Shown piece by piece: positions 50,536-63,200 of a DNA stretch of 64,000 bases. Position numbers and translations under genes: made by a program. How positions within the stretch are numbered: the stretch's first letter is position 1; every line of letters starts with the position of its first letter. The stretch is from assembly GCA_029961685.1 (NCBI GenBank), contig JARWKL010000008.1, positions 16,153,981-16,217,980 on the forward strand, in the 5' to 3' direction. Below the pieces are notes generated by a model that was not told where the DNA came from, did no database searches, and worked only from the letters and a program-made list of their open reading frames with translations. Origin of the DNA: Aristolochia californica (Eukaryota > Streptophyta > Magnoliopsida > Piperales > Aristolochiaceae).

Positions 50536-52552
50536 GTCAGTTTTTTAAATGGGCAAAATAATGGCTTGTTTGACTCGGGTAAATATCCCACCGCGCGATG
50601 ACAAGAGAATTTAATGTTATTCTCTTTCAAAGGTTTGGATCCATAGGTCATTTGAATCTTTAACATGTGTCAAGCATGCATACCCATTTTTTTAAAAATG
50701 TGTAAAAATTCCCGTTCTTATAATATCCCGAGCTATTAGGGTTGATCAAGTGGAATTACCCAAACATGGACAACAAAAATTTTGTGTTCATTTGTTTTGT
50801 GTGAATAAATTTTCTTTTCTTACATTTGTTTATTTATTTTAAATCTTTCCATACATCAACTCTAAAATTTTCATTTTGTTGTGATCTATTTGCCTTTTAT
50901 CTCTTTTTTTTTTATTACGAGATGTAAGGAAAGTGAAAACTCAAGTTTTGATTTAAGAAAAAAGTCTACATCTAAAATGGAAATGCACAATGCACAAATG
51001 TAGAGAGACATAATTCCAATTTGAAATTTTTGGGGATTGTCATCACTTTTTTGTTTTTATATATCAGGTTCTACAATCGTTTGGAAAAGGAGGAGGCGGG
51101 GGACTTTTAACTGAATGTTGACTCCCAATCCATAGGTCATTCCTTACAAAAATATATCCCATTACACATGATAAATCACTTTACAATCATCTATGATCGT
51201 TAGGTCAGCTTTTTGTAAATGGGAAAAATAATGTCTTATTTGACTCGGGTAAATATCCCACCGCACGTTCACTTGCGAAGTTAATGTTATTCTCTTTCAA
51301 AGGTTTGGATCCATAGGTCATTTGCATCTTTACATGTTTCAAGCATGCATATCCATTTTTTTAAAACATGCGTGGAAAAATCTCTCTCTGATAAAATTCA
51401 GAGCTATTAGGGTTGAACTACTAGAATTTCCCCAACTTGGATAACAAAACTTTTGTGTTCGTTTGTGGTGTGTAAAAAAAAATATCTTTACTTACATATT
51501 TTTTATGCTTTAAATTCTTTTCATACTTACTCTAAATTTTTCGTTTTGTTGTTATCTATTTGCCTTTTATCTCTTTTTTTGCTTACGAGATGAAGGGAAA
51601 GTGAAAACTCAAGTTTTGATTTAAGAAAAAAGTCTACATCTAAAATGGAAAATGCACAATGCACAAATGTGGAGAGATATAATTCCAAAAAGTGTTTGTA
51701 ATTTTTAGGGATTGTAAATCTTTTTAGTTTTTATATATCAGGTTCAGCAATCGTCGGGAAAAGGGGGAGGTGGGGGATTTTTAACTGAGTGTTGACTCCC
51801 TATCCCTAAGTCATTCCTTAAAAAAATATAGCCCATCACGCATGATAAATCACTTTACAATCTTCTAAGATCGTTAGGTCAGTTTTTTGTAAATGGGCAA
51901 AATAATGGCTAGTTTGACTCGGGTAAATATCCCACCGTACGTTCACTTGAGAACTTAATGTTATTCTCTTTAAAAGGTTTGGATCCATAGATCATTTGCA
52001 TCTTTAACTTGATTCAAGCATGCATATCCATTTTTTAAAACATGTGTAGAAAAATCTCTTTCTTATAAAATTTTGAGCTATTAGGGTTGAACTAGTGGAA
52101 TTTTCGAAACTTGGATAACAAAATTTTGTGTTGATTTGTGGTGTGTGAATAAATTTTCTTTACTTACATTTTTTTATTGCTTTAAATTCTTTCTATACAT
52201 AAGCTCTAAAATTTTCATCTTGTTGTGATCTATTTACCTTTAATCTCTTTCTTTTGTTTACGAGATGATGGGAAAGTGAAAAGTCAAGTTTTGATTTAAG
52301 AAAAAAGTATACATCTAAAATGGAAATGGACCATACAAAAATGTAGAGAGAGATAATTCCAAAAAGTTTCTGAAATTTTTAGGGATTTTAAACTCTTTTT
52401 AGTTTTTATATACCAGGTTCTGCAATCGTCGGGAAAATGCGGAGGCGGGAGATTTTTACTGGAGTGTTGACTCCCAATCCATAAATCATTCCTTACAAAA
52501 ATATAGCCCGTTCCGCATGATAAATCACTTTAGAATTATCTATGATCGTTAG

Positions 52553-53228
52553 GTCAGCTTTTTGTAAATGGGCAAAATAATAGCTTGTTTGACTCGGGTA
52601 AATATCCCACCGCACGTTCACTTGAGAATTTAATGTTATTCTCTTTAAAAGGTTTGGATCCATAGGTCATTTGCATCTTTAACAAGTTTCAAGCATGCAT
52701 ATCCATTTTTTAAAACATGTGTAGAAAAATCTCTTTCTTATAAAATTCCGAGCTATTAGGGTTGAAGTAGTGGAATTTCCAAAACTTGGACAACAAAACT
52801 TTCAGGTTCGTTTATGGTGTGTTAATAAATTTTCTTTAGTAACTTTTGTTTATTGCTTTAAATTCTTACCATAAATACTCTCTAAAATTTTCATTTTGTT
52901 GTGATCTTTTTGCCTTTTATCTCTATTTTTTTTTTACAATATGATGGGAAAGTGAAAACTCAAGTTTTGATTTAAAGAAAAAATATACATGTAAAATGGA
53001 AATGCACAATGCACAAATGTAGAGAGAGATAATTCCAAAAAGTGTTTGTAATTTTTAGGGATTGTAAACTCTTTTAAGTTTTTATATATCTGGTTCTGCA
53101 ATGTTCGAGAAAAGGGGGAGGCGAGGGATTTTTAACTGAGCATAGACTCCCAATCCTTAAGTCATTCCTTAAAAAAATATAGCCCGTTATGCATGACAAA
53201 TCGCTTTACAATCACCTAAGATCGTTAG
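52553..53228. repeat. Representative full-length monomer (M80, 676 bp) used as landmark map
   Basis: This unit shows the anatomy shared by the array. Offsets from the first base: 1-20 phase block; about 40-70 a GACTCGGGTAAATATCCC and CACGTTCACTTGAG segment; 104-109 GGATCC; about 130-168 the ACATGTTT/AAACATGT dyad (its left arm is mutated in M80); 204-211 TTAGGGTT; about 260-290 GTGTGTGAATAAATTTTC-type sequence; about 320-345 CTCTAAAATTTTCATTTTG; about 370 a T-tract; about 385 GATGAAGGGAAAGTGAAAAC (GATGATGGG in M80); about 430-480 GTATACATCT-type and ATGCACAATGCAC words (GTATACATC is mutated in M80); about 510 TTTTTAGGGATTGTAAAC; 555-575 the G-rich block; about 585-675 GACTCCCAATCC and CACTTTACAATCATC-type sequence. 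The length is a multiple of three only by chance in some units, and stops interrupt every frame. Confidence 0.93.
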
Positions 53229-53904
53229 GTCAGCTTTTTATAAATGGGCAAAATAATGGCTTGTTTCACTCGGTTAAATATCCCACCGCAAGTTCACTTG
53301 AGAAGTTAATGTTATTCTCTTTAAAAGGTTTGGATATAAAGGTCATTTGCATCTTTAACATGTTTCAAGAAATATATCCATTTTTTAAAACATGTGTAGA
53401 AAAATCCCTTTCTTATAAAATTCCGTGCTATTAGGGTTGGACTAGTGGAATTTCCCAAACTTGGATAACATAACTTTTGTGTTATTTGTGAAGTGTGAAT
53501 AAATTTTCTTTACTTACATTTGTTTATTTCTTTAAATTATTTCCGTACATAAACTCTAAAATTTTCATTTTGATGTGATCTATTTGCCTTTTATATCTTT
53601 TTTTTTTGTTTCCGTGATGAAGGGAAAGTGAAAACTCAAGTTTTATTTAAGAAAAAAATATTCATCTAGAACGGAAATGCACAATGCCCAAATTTAGAGA
53701 GAGATAATTCCAAAAATTTTCTGTAATTTTTAGGGATTGTAAACTATTTTTAGCTTTTATATATCAGGTTCTTCAATCATGGGGAAAAGGGGGAGGCAGG
53801 GGGATTTTTATTTCACTGTTCACTCCCAATCCATGAGTCATTTCTTACAAAAATATAGCCTGTTACACATGATAAATCACTTTACAATAATCTATGATCG
53901 TTAG

Positions 53905-54267
53905 GTCAACTTTTTGTAAATGGGCAAAATAATGGCATGTTTGACTCGGGTAACTATTCCACCTCACGTTCACTTGAGAATTTAATGTTGTTCTCTTTAA
54001 AAGGTTTGGATCCATAGGTGGTTTACATCTTAAAATGAAAATGCACAAAGCACAAATTTAGAGAGAGATAATTCCATAAAGTTTCTGTAATTTTTAGAGA
54101 TTGTAAACTCTTTTTAGTTTTTATATATCAGGTTCAACAATCGTCGGGAAAAGGGGGAGGCGGAGGATTTTTAACTGAGTATTGACACCCAATCCATAAG
54201 TCATTCCTTACCAAAATATAGCCAGTTACCCTTGATAAATCACTTTAGAATCATCTATGATCATTAG
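53905..54267. repeat. Half-length monomer M82 (363 bp)
   Basis: At 54019-54032 the sequence passes from GGATCCATAGGTG through GTTTACATCT to TAAAATGAAAATGCAC. This joins the region near offset 115 to the region near offset 440 and removes about 312 bp. The similar words TTGCATCTTTA and ATACATCTAAAA flank the loss, so ACATCT-type microhomology probably guided it. It is the shortest register in the window. Confidence 0.88.
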
Positions 54268-57200
54268 GTCAGCTTTTGTAATTGGCCAAAATAATGGCTT
54301 GTTTGACCTAGGTAAGTATCCCTCCGCATGTTCACTTTAGAATTTAATTTTCTTATCTTTAAAAGGTTTGGATACATAGGTCATTTGCATCTTTAACATG
54401 TTTCAAGCATGCATATCCAATTTTTAAAACATGTGTAGAAATATTTCTTTCTTATAAAATTTCGAGCTATTAGGGTTGAACTAGAGGAATTTCCCAAACA
54501 TGGATAACAAAAATTTTGTGTTCATTTGTGGTGTGTGAATAAATTTTCTTTACTTACATTTGTTTATTGTTTTAAATTATTTCCAAACATCAACTCTAAA
54601 ATTTTCATTTTGTTGTGATCTATTTTTCTTTTATTTCTTTTTAATGTTTACGAGATGAAGGGAAAGTCCAAACTCAAGTTTTGATTTAAGAAAAAAGTAT
54701 ATATCTAAAATGGAAATGCATAATGCACAAATGTAGAGAGAGATAATTCAAAAAAGTTTCTGTAATTTTTAGGGATTGTAAACTCTTTTTAGTTTTTATA
54801 TATCAAGTTCTGCAATCGTCTGGAATAAGGGAGGCAGGGGATTTTTAACTGAGTGTTGACTTCCAATCATTTAGTCATTCCTTACAAAAATAAAGCCCAT
54901 TATGCATGATAATTAGCTTTGCAATCATCGATGATCATTAGGTCAGGTTTTTATAAATGGGCAAAATAATGGCTAGTTTGACTAGGGTAAATATCCCACT
55001 GCACACTCAATTGAGAATTTAATGTTGTTCTCTTTAAAAGGTTTGGATCCATCGGTCATTTGAATATTTAACATGCTTCAAGCATGCATATCCCTTTTTT
55101 TAAAACATGTGAAGAAAAATCTCTTTCTTATCAAATTTCGAGCTATTAGGGTAGAACTAGTGGAATTTCCCATACTTGGATAACAACACTTTTGTGTTCA
55201 TTTGTGGTGTGTGAATAAATTTTCTTTACTTACATTTGTTTATTGCTTTTAATTCTTTCCATACAGAAACTCAAAAAATTTTCAATTTGTTGTGATCTAT
55301 TTGCCTTTTATCTCGTTTTTTTGTTTACGAGATGAAGGGAAAGTAAAAACTGAAGGTTTGATTTAAGAAAAAAGTATGCATCTAAAATGGAAATGCATAA
55401 TGCAAAAATTTAGAGAAAGGTAATTCCAAAAAGTGTTTGTACTTTTTAGGGATTGTAAACTCTTTTTAGTTTTTATATATCGGGTTTTGCAATCTTCGGG
55501 AAAATGGGGAGGCGGGGGATTTTTAACAGACTATTGAATCCCCATCCATTAGTCAATGCTTACAAAAATATAGCCCGTTACGCATGATAAATTACTTTGC
55601 AATCATCTATGATCGTTAGGTCAAATTTTTGAAAATGGACAAAATAATGGCTTGTTTGATTTGGGTAAATATCCCACCATACGTTCACTTGAGAATATAA
55701 TGTTATTCTCTTTAAAAGGTTTGGATCCATAGTCATTTACATCTTTAACATGTTTCAAGCATACATATCCATTTTTTAAAACATGTGTTGAAAAATCTCT
55801 TTCTTATAAAATTCCGAACTATTAGGGTTGAACTGGTGGAATTTCCCAAACTTGGATAACAAAACATTTGTGTTATTTTTGGTTTGTGAATAAATTTTCT
55901 TTACTTACATTTGTTTATTGCTTTAAATTCTTTCCATACATCTACTCAAAAATTTTCATTTTTTTGTTATCTATTTGCCTTTTATCTTTAATGTTTACAA
56001 GATGATGGGAAAGTGAAAATGAAAGTTTTGATTTAAGAAAAAAGGATACATATAAGATGGAAATTCAGAAAGCATAAATGCAGAGAGAGATAATTTCAAA
56101 AGCGCCTCTAATTTTTAGGGATTGTGAACTTGGTTTAGTTTTTATATATCGATTTCTGCAATCGTCGGGAAAAGGGATAGGCGGGGTATTTTTAATTGAG
56201 TGTTGACTCCCAATCCATAAGTCATTCCTTACAAAAATATAGCCCATTACGCATGATAAATCACTTTACAATCTTCTATGATCGTTAGCTCAGATTTTTG
56301 TAAATGCGCAAAATAATGGCTTGTTTCACTCAGGAAAATATCCCACCGCATTTTCACTTGAGAATTTAATGTTATTCTCTTCAAAAGATTTGGATCCATA
56401 AGTCATTTGTATCTTTAACATCTTTCAAGCATGCATATCCATTTTTTAAAACATGTTGAGAAAACTCTCTTTCTTATAAATTCCAAGGTATAAGGGTTGA
56501 ACAAGTGGAAATTCCAAAACTAGGATAACAAAACTTTTGTGTTAATTTGTGTTGTGTGAATAAAATTTTTTTACTTACATTTTTTATTGCTTTTAATTAT
56601 TTCCATACATCAACTCTAAGTTTTTCATTTTGTTGCGATCCATTTGCCTTTTATCTCTTTTGTTTGTTTACGAGATGAAGGGAAAGTGAAAACTCAAATT
56701 TTGGTTTAAGAAAAAAGTATACATCTAAAATGGAAATGCACAATGCACAAATATAGAAAGAGATAATTCCGAAAAGCGTTTGTAATTTTTAGGTGTTGTA
56801 AACTCTTTATAGTTTCTATATATCAAGTTCTGCAATCATCGGGAAAAGGGCTAGGCGGGGGATTTTTAACTGAGTGTTGACTCCCAATCCATAAGTCATT
56901 CCTTACAAAAATATCGCCCGTTAGGCATGATTAATCAGTTTACAATCATCTATAATCATTAGGTCAGGTTTTTGTAAATGGGCAAAATAATGGCTTGTTT
57001 GACCCAGGTAAATATCCTACCACATGTTCACTTGAGAATTTAATGTTATTCTCTTTAAAAGGTTTGGATACATAGGTTATTTCATCTTTAACATGTTCCA
57101 AAAATGCATATCCATTGTTTAAAATAGGTGTAGAAAAATCTCTTTCTTATAAAATTCCGAGCTATTAGGGTTGAACTAGTGGAATTTCCCAAACTTGGAT

Positions 57201-60200
57201 AACAAAACTTTTGTGTTCATTTGTGGTGTGTGAATAAATTTTCTTTACTTACATTTGTTTATTGCTTTAAATTCTTTCCATACATCAACTCTAAATTTTC
57301 ATATTGTTGTGATCTATTTGCCTTTAATCTTTTTTTAATGTTTATGAGATGAAGGGAAAGTGAAAACTAAAATTTTGTTTTAAGAAAATAGTATATATCT
57401 AAAATGGAAATGCTCAATGCACAAATGGAGACAGAGATAATTCCAAAAAGTGTCCATAATTTTTAGGGATTGTAAACCTTTTTTAGTTTTTATATATCAG
57501 GTTCTGCAATCGTCGGGAAAAGGGGGAGGCGGGGGATTTTTAACTGAGTGTTATCTTGCAATCCATTAGTCATTTTGTACAAAAATATAGCTTGTTACAC
57601 ATGAGTATTCACTTTGAAATCATCTATTATATGTAGGTCAGCTTTTTGTAAATGGGCAAAATAATGGCTTGTTTGACTCGTGTAAATATCCCACTGCACG
57701 TCACTTGAGAATTTAATGTTGTTCTCTTTAAAACGTTTGGATCCATTAGTCATTTGCATCTTTAACATGTTTCAAGCATGCATATCCTTTTTTTAAAACA
57801 TGTGTACAAAAATCTCTTTTTCTTATTAAATTCCGAGCTACTAGGGTAGAACTTGTAGAATTTCCCAAACTTCGATAACAAAACTTTTGTGCTCATTTGT
57901 GGTGTGTGAATAAATTTTCTTTACATACATTTGTTTATTGCTTTAAATTCTTTCCTTACAGAAACTCTAAAATTGTAATTTTGTTGTGATCTATTTCCCT
58001 TTTATATCTTTTTTTGTATACGAGATGAAGGAAAATTGAACACTTATGTTTTGATTTAAGAAAATAGTATACATCTAAAATGGAAATGCACATTGCAAAA
58101 ATGTAGAGAAAGATAATTCCAAAAATTTTCTGTACTTTTTAGGGATTGTAAACTCTTTTTAGTTTTTATATATGAGGTTTTGCAATCATCGGGAAAGGAG
58201 GGAGGCGGGGGATTTCTAACAGAGTGTTGACCCTCTATCCATTAGTCAATCCTTACAAAAATATAGCCCGTTATGCATGATAAATCACTTTGTAATCATC
58301 TATGATCGTTAGGTCAGCTTTTTGTAAATGGTCAAAATAATGGCTTGTTTGACTCGGGCAAAATATCCCACCACACGTTCACTTGACAATTTAATGTTAT
58401 TCTCTCTAAAAGGTTTGGGTTCACAGGTCATTTGCATCTTTAACATGTTTCAAGCATGCATATCCATTTTTTAAAACATGTGTAAAAAAATCACTTTCTT
58501 ATAAATTTCCGAGCTATTACGGTTGAACTAGTGGAATTTCCCAAACTTGAATAAGAAAAATTTTGTGTTCATTTGTGGTGTGCGAATAAATTTTCTTTAC
58601 TTACATTTGTTTATTGCTTTACATTCTTTCCATACATATACTCTAATTTTTTAATTTTTTTATGATCTATTTTTCTTTTATCTCTTTCTTTTGTTTCAGA
58701 GATGAAGAAAAAGTGAAAACTCAAGTTTTGATTAAAGAAAAAAATTTCATCAATAATGGAAATGCGCAATTTAAAAATATTGAGAGAGATAATTCCAAAA
58801 AGTGTCTATAATTTTTAGGGATTGTAAACTCTTTTTAGTTTTTATATATCAGGTTCTGCAATTGTCGGGAAAAGGGGGAGGTGGGGGATTTTAAACTGAT
58901 TGTTGAATCTCAATCCATTAGTCATTCCTTAAAAAAATATATCCCGTTACGCGTGATAAACTTCTTTGCAATCATCTATGATCGTTAGGTCAGCTTTTTG
59001 TAAATGGGCAAAACAATGGCTTTTTTTACTTTGGTAAATATCCAACCACACGTTAACCTGAGAGTTCAACGTTATTCTCTTTAAAAGGTTTGGATCCATA
59101 GGTCATTTAAATCTTTAACATGTTTCAAACATGCATATCCTTTTTTAAAAAAATGTGTAGAGAAATCTCTTTCTTATAAAATTCCGAGCTATTAGTGTTG
59201 AACTAGTGGAATTTCCCAAACTTAGATAACTAAACTTTTGTTTTCATTTGTGGTGTGTGAATAAATTTTCTATACTTACATTTGTTTATTCCTTTAAATT
59301 ATTTTCATACATCAACTCTAAAATTTTCATTTTGTTGTTTTTTCTCTTTTTTTTATTTACGAGATGAAGGGAAAGTGAAAACTCAAGTTTTGATTTAAGA
59401 AAAAAGCACACATCTAAAATGAAAATTCTCAATGCACAAACGTAGAGAGAGATAATCCAAAAAATCATCTATAATTTTTATAAATTTTAAACTCATTGAA
59501 GTTTTTATTTATCAGGTTCTGCAATCGTCGGGAAAAGGGGGAGGCGGGGGATTTTTAACTGATTTTTGACTCCCAATCCATAAGTCATTCCTTACAAAAA
59601 TATAGCCCGTTGCACATGATAAATCACTTTACAATTATCTATGATAGTTAGGTTATCTTTTTGTAAATGGGTGAAATAATGGCTTGTTTGACTACGGTAA
59701 ATATCCCACCACACGTTCACTTGAGAATTTAATGTTATTCTCTTTAAAAGGTTTGGATCCATAGGTCGTTTGCATCTTTAACATGCTTCAAGCATGCATA
59801 TCCATTTTTTAAAACAAGTGTAGAAAAATCTCTTCCTTATAAAATTCTGAGCTATTGTGGTTGAACTAGTTGAATTTCCCAAACTTGGATCACAAAACAT
59901 TTTTTTTCATTTGTGGTGTGTGAATAAATTATCTTTACTTACATTTTTTTATTGATTTAATTTCTTTCCATACATAAACTATAAAATTTTCATTTTGTTG
60001 TGATCTATTTGCCTTTTATCTCTTTTTTTTGTTTACGCGATGAAGGGAAAATGAAAACTCAAGTTTTTATTTAAGAAAAACGTATATATTTAAATGGAAA
60101 CGCACAATGCAAAAATGTAGAGACAGATAATTCCAAAAAGTGTCTGTAATTTTTAGGGATTGTAAACTCTTTTTAGTTTTTATATATCAGGTTCTTCAAT

Positions 60201-63200
60201 TATCAGGAAAAGGGGGAGGCAGTGGATTTTTAACTGAGTGTTGACTCCCGATCCACAAATCATTCCTTAAAAAAATATACCCCGTAATGCATGATAAATT
60301 ACTTTACAATCATCTATGATCGTTAGGTCAGCTTTTTGTAAATGGGCAAAATAATGGCTTGTTTGACACGGGTAAATATCCTACCGCACCATCACTTGAG
60401 AATTTAATGTTATACTCCTTAAAAGTTTTGGATCCATTGGTCATTTTCATATTTAACATGGTTCAAGAATGCATTTCCATTTTATAAAACATGTGTAAAA
60501 AAATCTATTTCTTATAAAATTCAAAGCTATTAGGGATGAACTAGTGGAATTTCCCAAACTTTGATAACAAAACTTTTGTATTCATTTGTGTTGTGTGATT
60601 AAATTTTCTTTACTTACATTTGTTTATTGATTTAAATTTTTTCCATACATAAACTCTAAAATTTTCTTGTAGTTGTGATCTATTTGCCTTTTGTCTCATT
60701 TTTTTGTTTACGAGATGAAGGGAAAGGGAAAACTCAAGTTTTGATATAATAAAAAAGTATACATCTAAAATGGAAATTCACAATGCACAAATGTAGAGAA
60801 AGATAATTCCAATAAGTGTCTATAATTTTTAGGGATTGTAAAATCTTTTTAGTTTTTATATATATGTTCTAATATAGTTGGGAAAAGGGGGAGGTGGGGG
60901 GTTTTAACTGAGTGTTGACTCCCAATCCATTAGTCATTCATTACAAAAATATAACCCATTACACATGATAAATCACTTTTGAATCTTTTATGGTCGTTAC
61001 ATCAGCTTTTTGTAAATGGACAAAATAATGGCTTGTTTGACTAGGGTAAATATCCCACCACACGTTCACTTGAGAATTTAATGTTATTATCTTGAAAACG
61101 TTTTGATCCATAGGTCATTTGAATCTTTAAAATGTTTCAAGCATGCATATCCTTTTTTGAAAACATGTATAGAAAAATCTCTTTCTTATAAAATTCGGAG
61201 CTATTAGGGTTGAACTAGTGGAATTTCCCAAACTTGGATTAAACAAAATTTTGTGTTCATTTGTGGTGTGTGAATAAATTTTTTTTACTTACATTTGTTT
61301 ATTTCTTTAAATTCTTTCCATACAGAAACTCTAAAATTTTAATTTTGTTGTGATCTAATTGCCTTTTATGTCCTTTTTTTGTTTACGAGATAAAGGGAAA
61401 GTGAAAACTCAAGTTTTGATTTAATAAAAAAGTATTCATCTAAAATGGAAATGCACAATGCTCAAATGTAGAGAGATATATTTCCAAAAAGTATCTGTAA
61501 TTTTTAGAGATTGTAAACTCTTTTTAGTTTTTATATATCAGGTTATGCAATCATCGGGGAGGAAGGGTTTTTTTACTGATTGTTGATTCCCAATCAATTA
61601 GTCATTCCTTAAAAAAATATAGCCCAATACGGATGATAATTTACTTTGCAATCATCTATGATCGTTAGGTCAGCTTTTTCTAAATGGGCAAAACAATTGC
61701 TTGTTTGACTCGCGTAAATATCCCACCGCGCGTTCACTTGAGAAAATAATGTTATTCTATTTAAAAGGTTTGGATGCATAAGTCATTTGCATCTTTAACA
61801 TGTTTCAAGCATGCATATCCATTTTTTAAAACATTTTTAGAAAAATCTCTTTCTTATAAAATTCCAAGCTATTAGGGTTGAACTAGTGGAATTTCCAAAA
61901 CTTGGATAACAAAAATTTTGTGTTCATTTGTGGTATGAAAATAAATTTTACTTACCTACATTTGTTTATTGTTTTAAATTCTTTCCATACATAAAATCTA
62001 AAATTTTCATTTTGTTGTGATCAATTTGCCTTTTATCTCTTTTATTTGTTTACGAGAAGCAAGGAAAGTGAAAACTCAAGTTTTGATTTAAGAAAAGAGT
62101 ATTCATCTAAAATGGAAATGCCCAATGCACAAATGTAGAGAGAGATAATTCCAAAAAGTGTCTGTAATTTTTAGGGATTGTAAACTCTTTTTAGTTTTTA
62201 CATATCTGGTTCTGCAATCGTTGGGAAAAGGGGGAGGATTTTTAACAGAGTGTTGACTCCATATCCATTAGTCATTCCTGACAAAAATATAGCCCGTTAC
62301 ATATGATAAATCACTTTGCAATCATCTATGATCGTTAGGTAAGCTTTTTGTAAATGGAGGAAAATAATGGCTTGTTTGGCTCGCGTAAATATCCCATGCA
62401 CGTTCACTTGGGAATTTAATGTTATTCTCTTTAAAAGGTTTGGATCCATTGGTCATTTTAATCTTTAACATGTTTCAAGCATACATATCTCTTTTTTAAA
62501 ACATATGTAGAAAAATATCCTTCTTGTAAAATTCTGAGCTTTTAGCGTTGAACTAGTGGAATTCCCCAAACTTGGATACCATAACTTTTGTGTTCATTTG
62601 TGGTGTGTGAATAATTTTTTTTTACTTACATTTGTTATTGCTTTAAATTCTTTCGATACTTAAACTCTAAAATTTTCATTTTGTTGTGATCTATTTGCTT
62701 TTTATCTCTTTTTTTGTTTACGAGATGAAGGGAAAGTGAAAGCTCAAGTTTTGCTTTAAAAAAAAAGTATCAATCTCAAATGGAAATGCACAATGCACAT
62801 ATGTAGAGAGAGATAATTCAAAAAAGTGTCTGTAATTGTTAGGGATTTTAAAATATTTTTTTAGTTTTTATATATCTGGTTCAGCAATCGTCGGGAAAAG
62901 GAAGAGGCGTAGGATTTTTAAATGAGTGTTGACTCCCAATCCATATGTCATTACTTACAAAAATATAGCCCATTATGCATGATAAATCACTTTACAATCA
63001 TCTATGATCGTTAGGTCAGCCTTTTGTAAATGGGCAAAATAATGGCTTGTCTGACTCTCGTAAATATCCCACTGCACGTTCACTTTGGAATTTAATGTTA
63101 TTCTCTTTAAAAGGTTTGAAACCATAGGTCACTTGAATCGTGAACATGTTACAAGCATGCATATCAGTTTTTTAAAACATGTGTAGAAAAATCTCTTTCT

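Larger units (their letters stand above)
50205..54267. repeat. Array segment end of M76 to M82, ordinary monomers without obvious higher-order order
   Basis: Monomer starts: 50536, 51204, 51878, 52553, 53229, 53905. Lengths are 668-676 bp except M82 (363 bp). M80 is among the units closest to the overall consensus. I found no displacement linking these monomers in order to each other or to the previous block. No other feature is seen. Confidence 0.85.

Noticed and set aside
52553..53228. Origin of the monomer as a tetramer of about 169 bp
   Set aside because: Comparing quarters by eye gave only short A/T-rich similarities (such as TGTAGA-A-A-T-TCT words about 300 bp apart), not a regular internal period.
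2794..59468. All other reading frames of 60-90 codons on both strands
   Set aside because: Each sits inside satellite monomers, recurs at fixed offsets, is broken in sister copies, and often gains its length from a local deletion.
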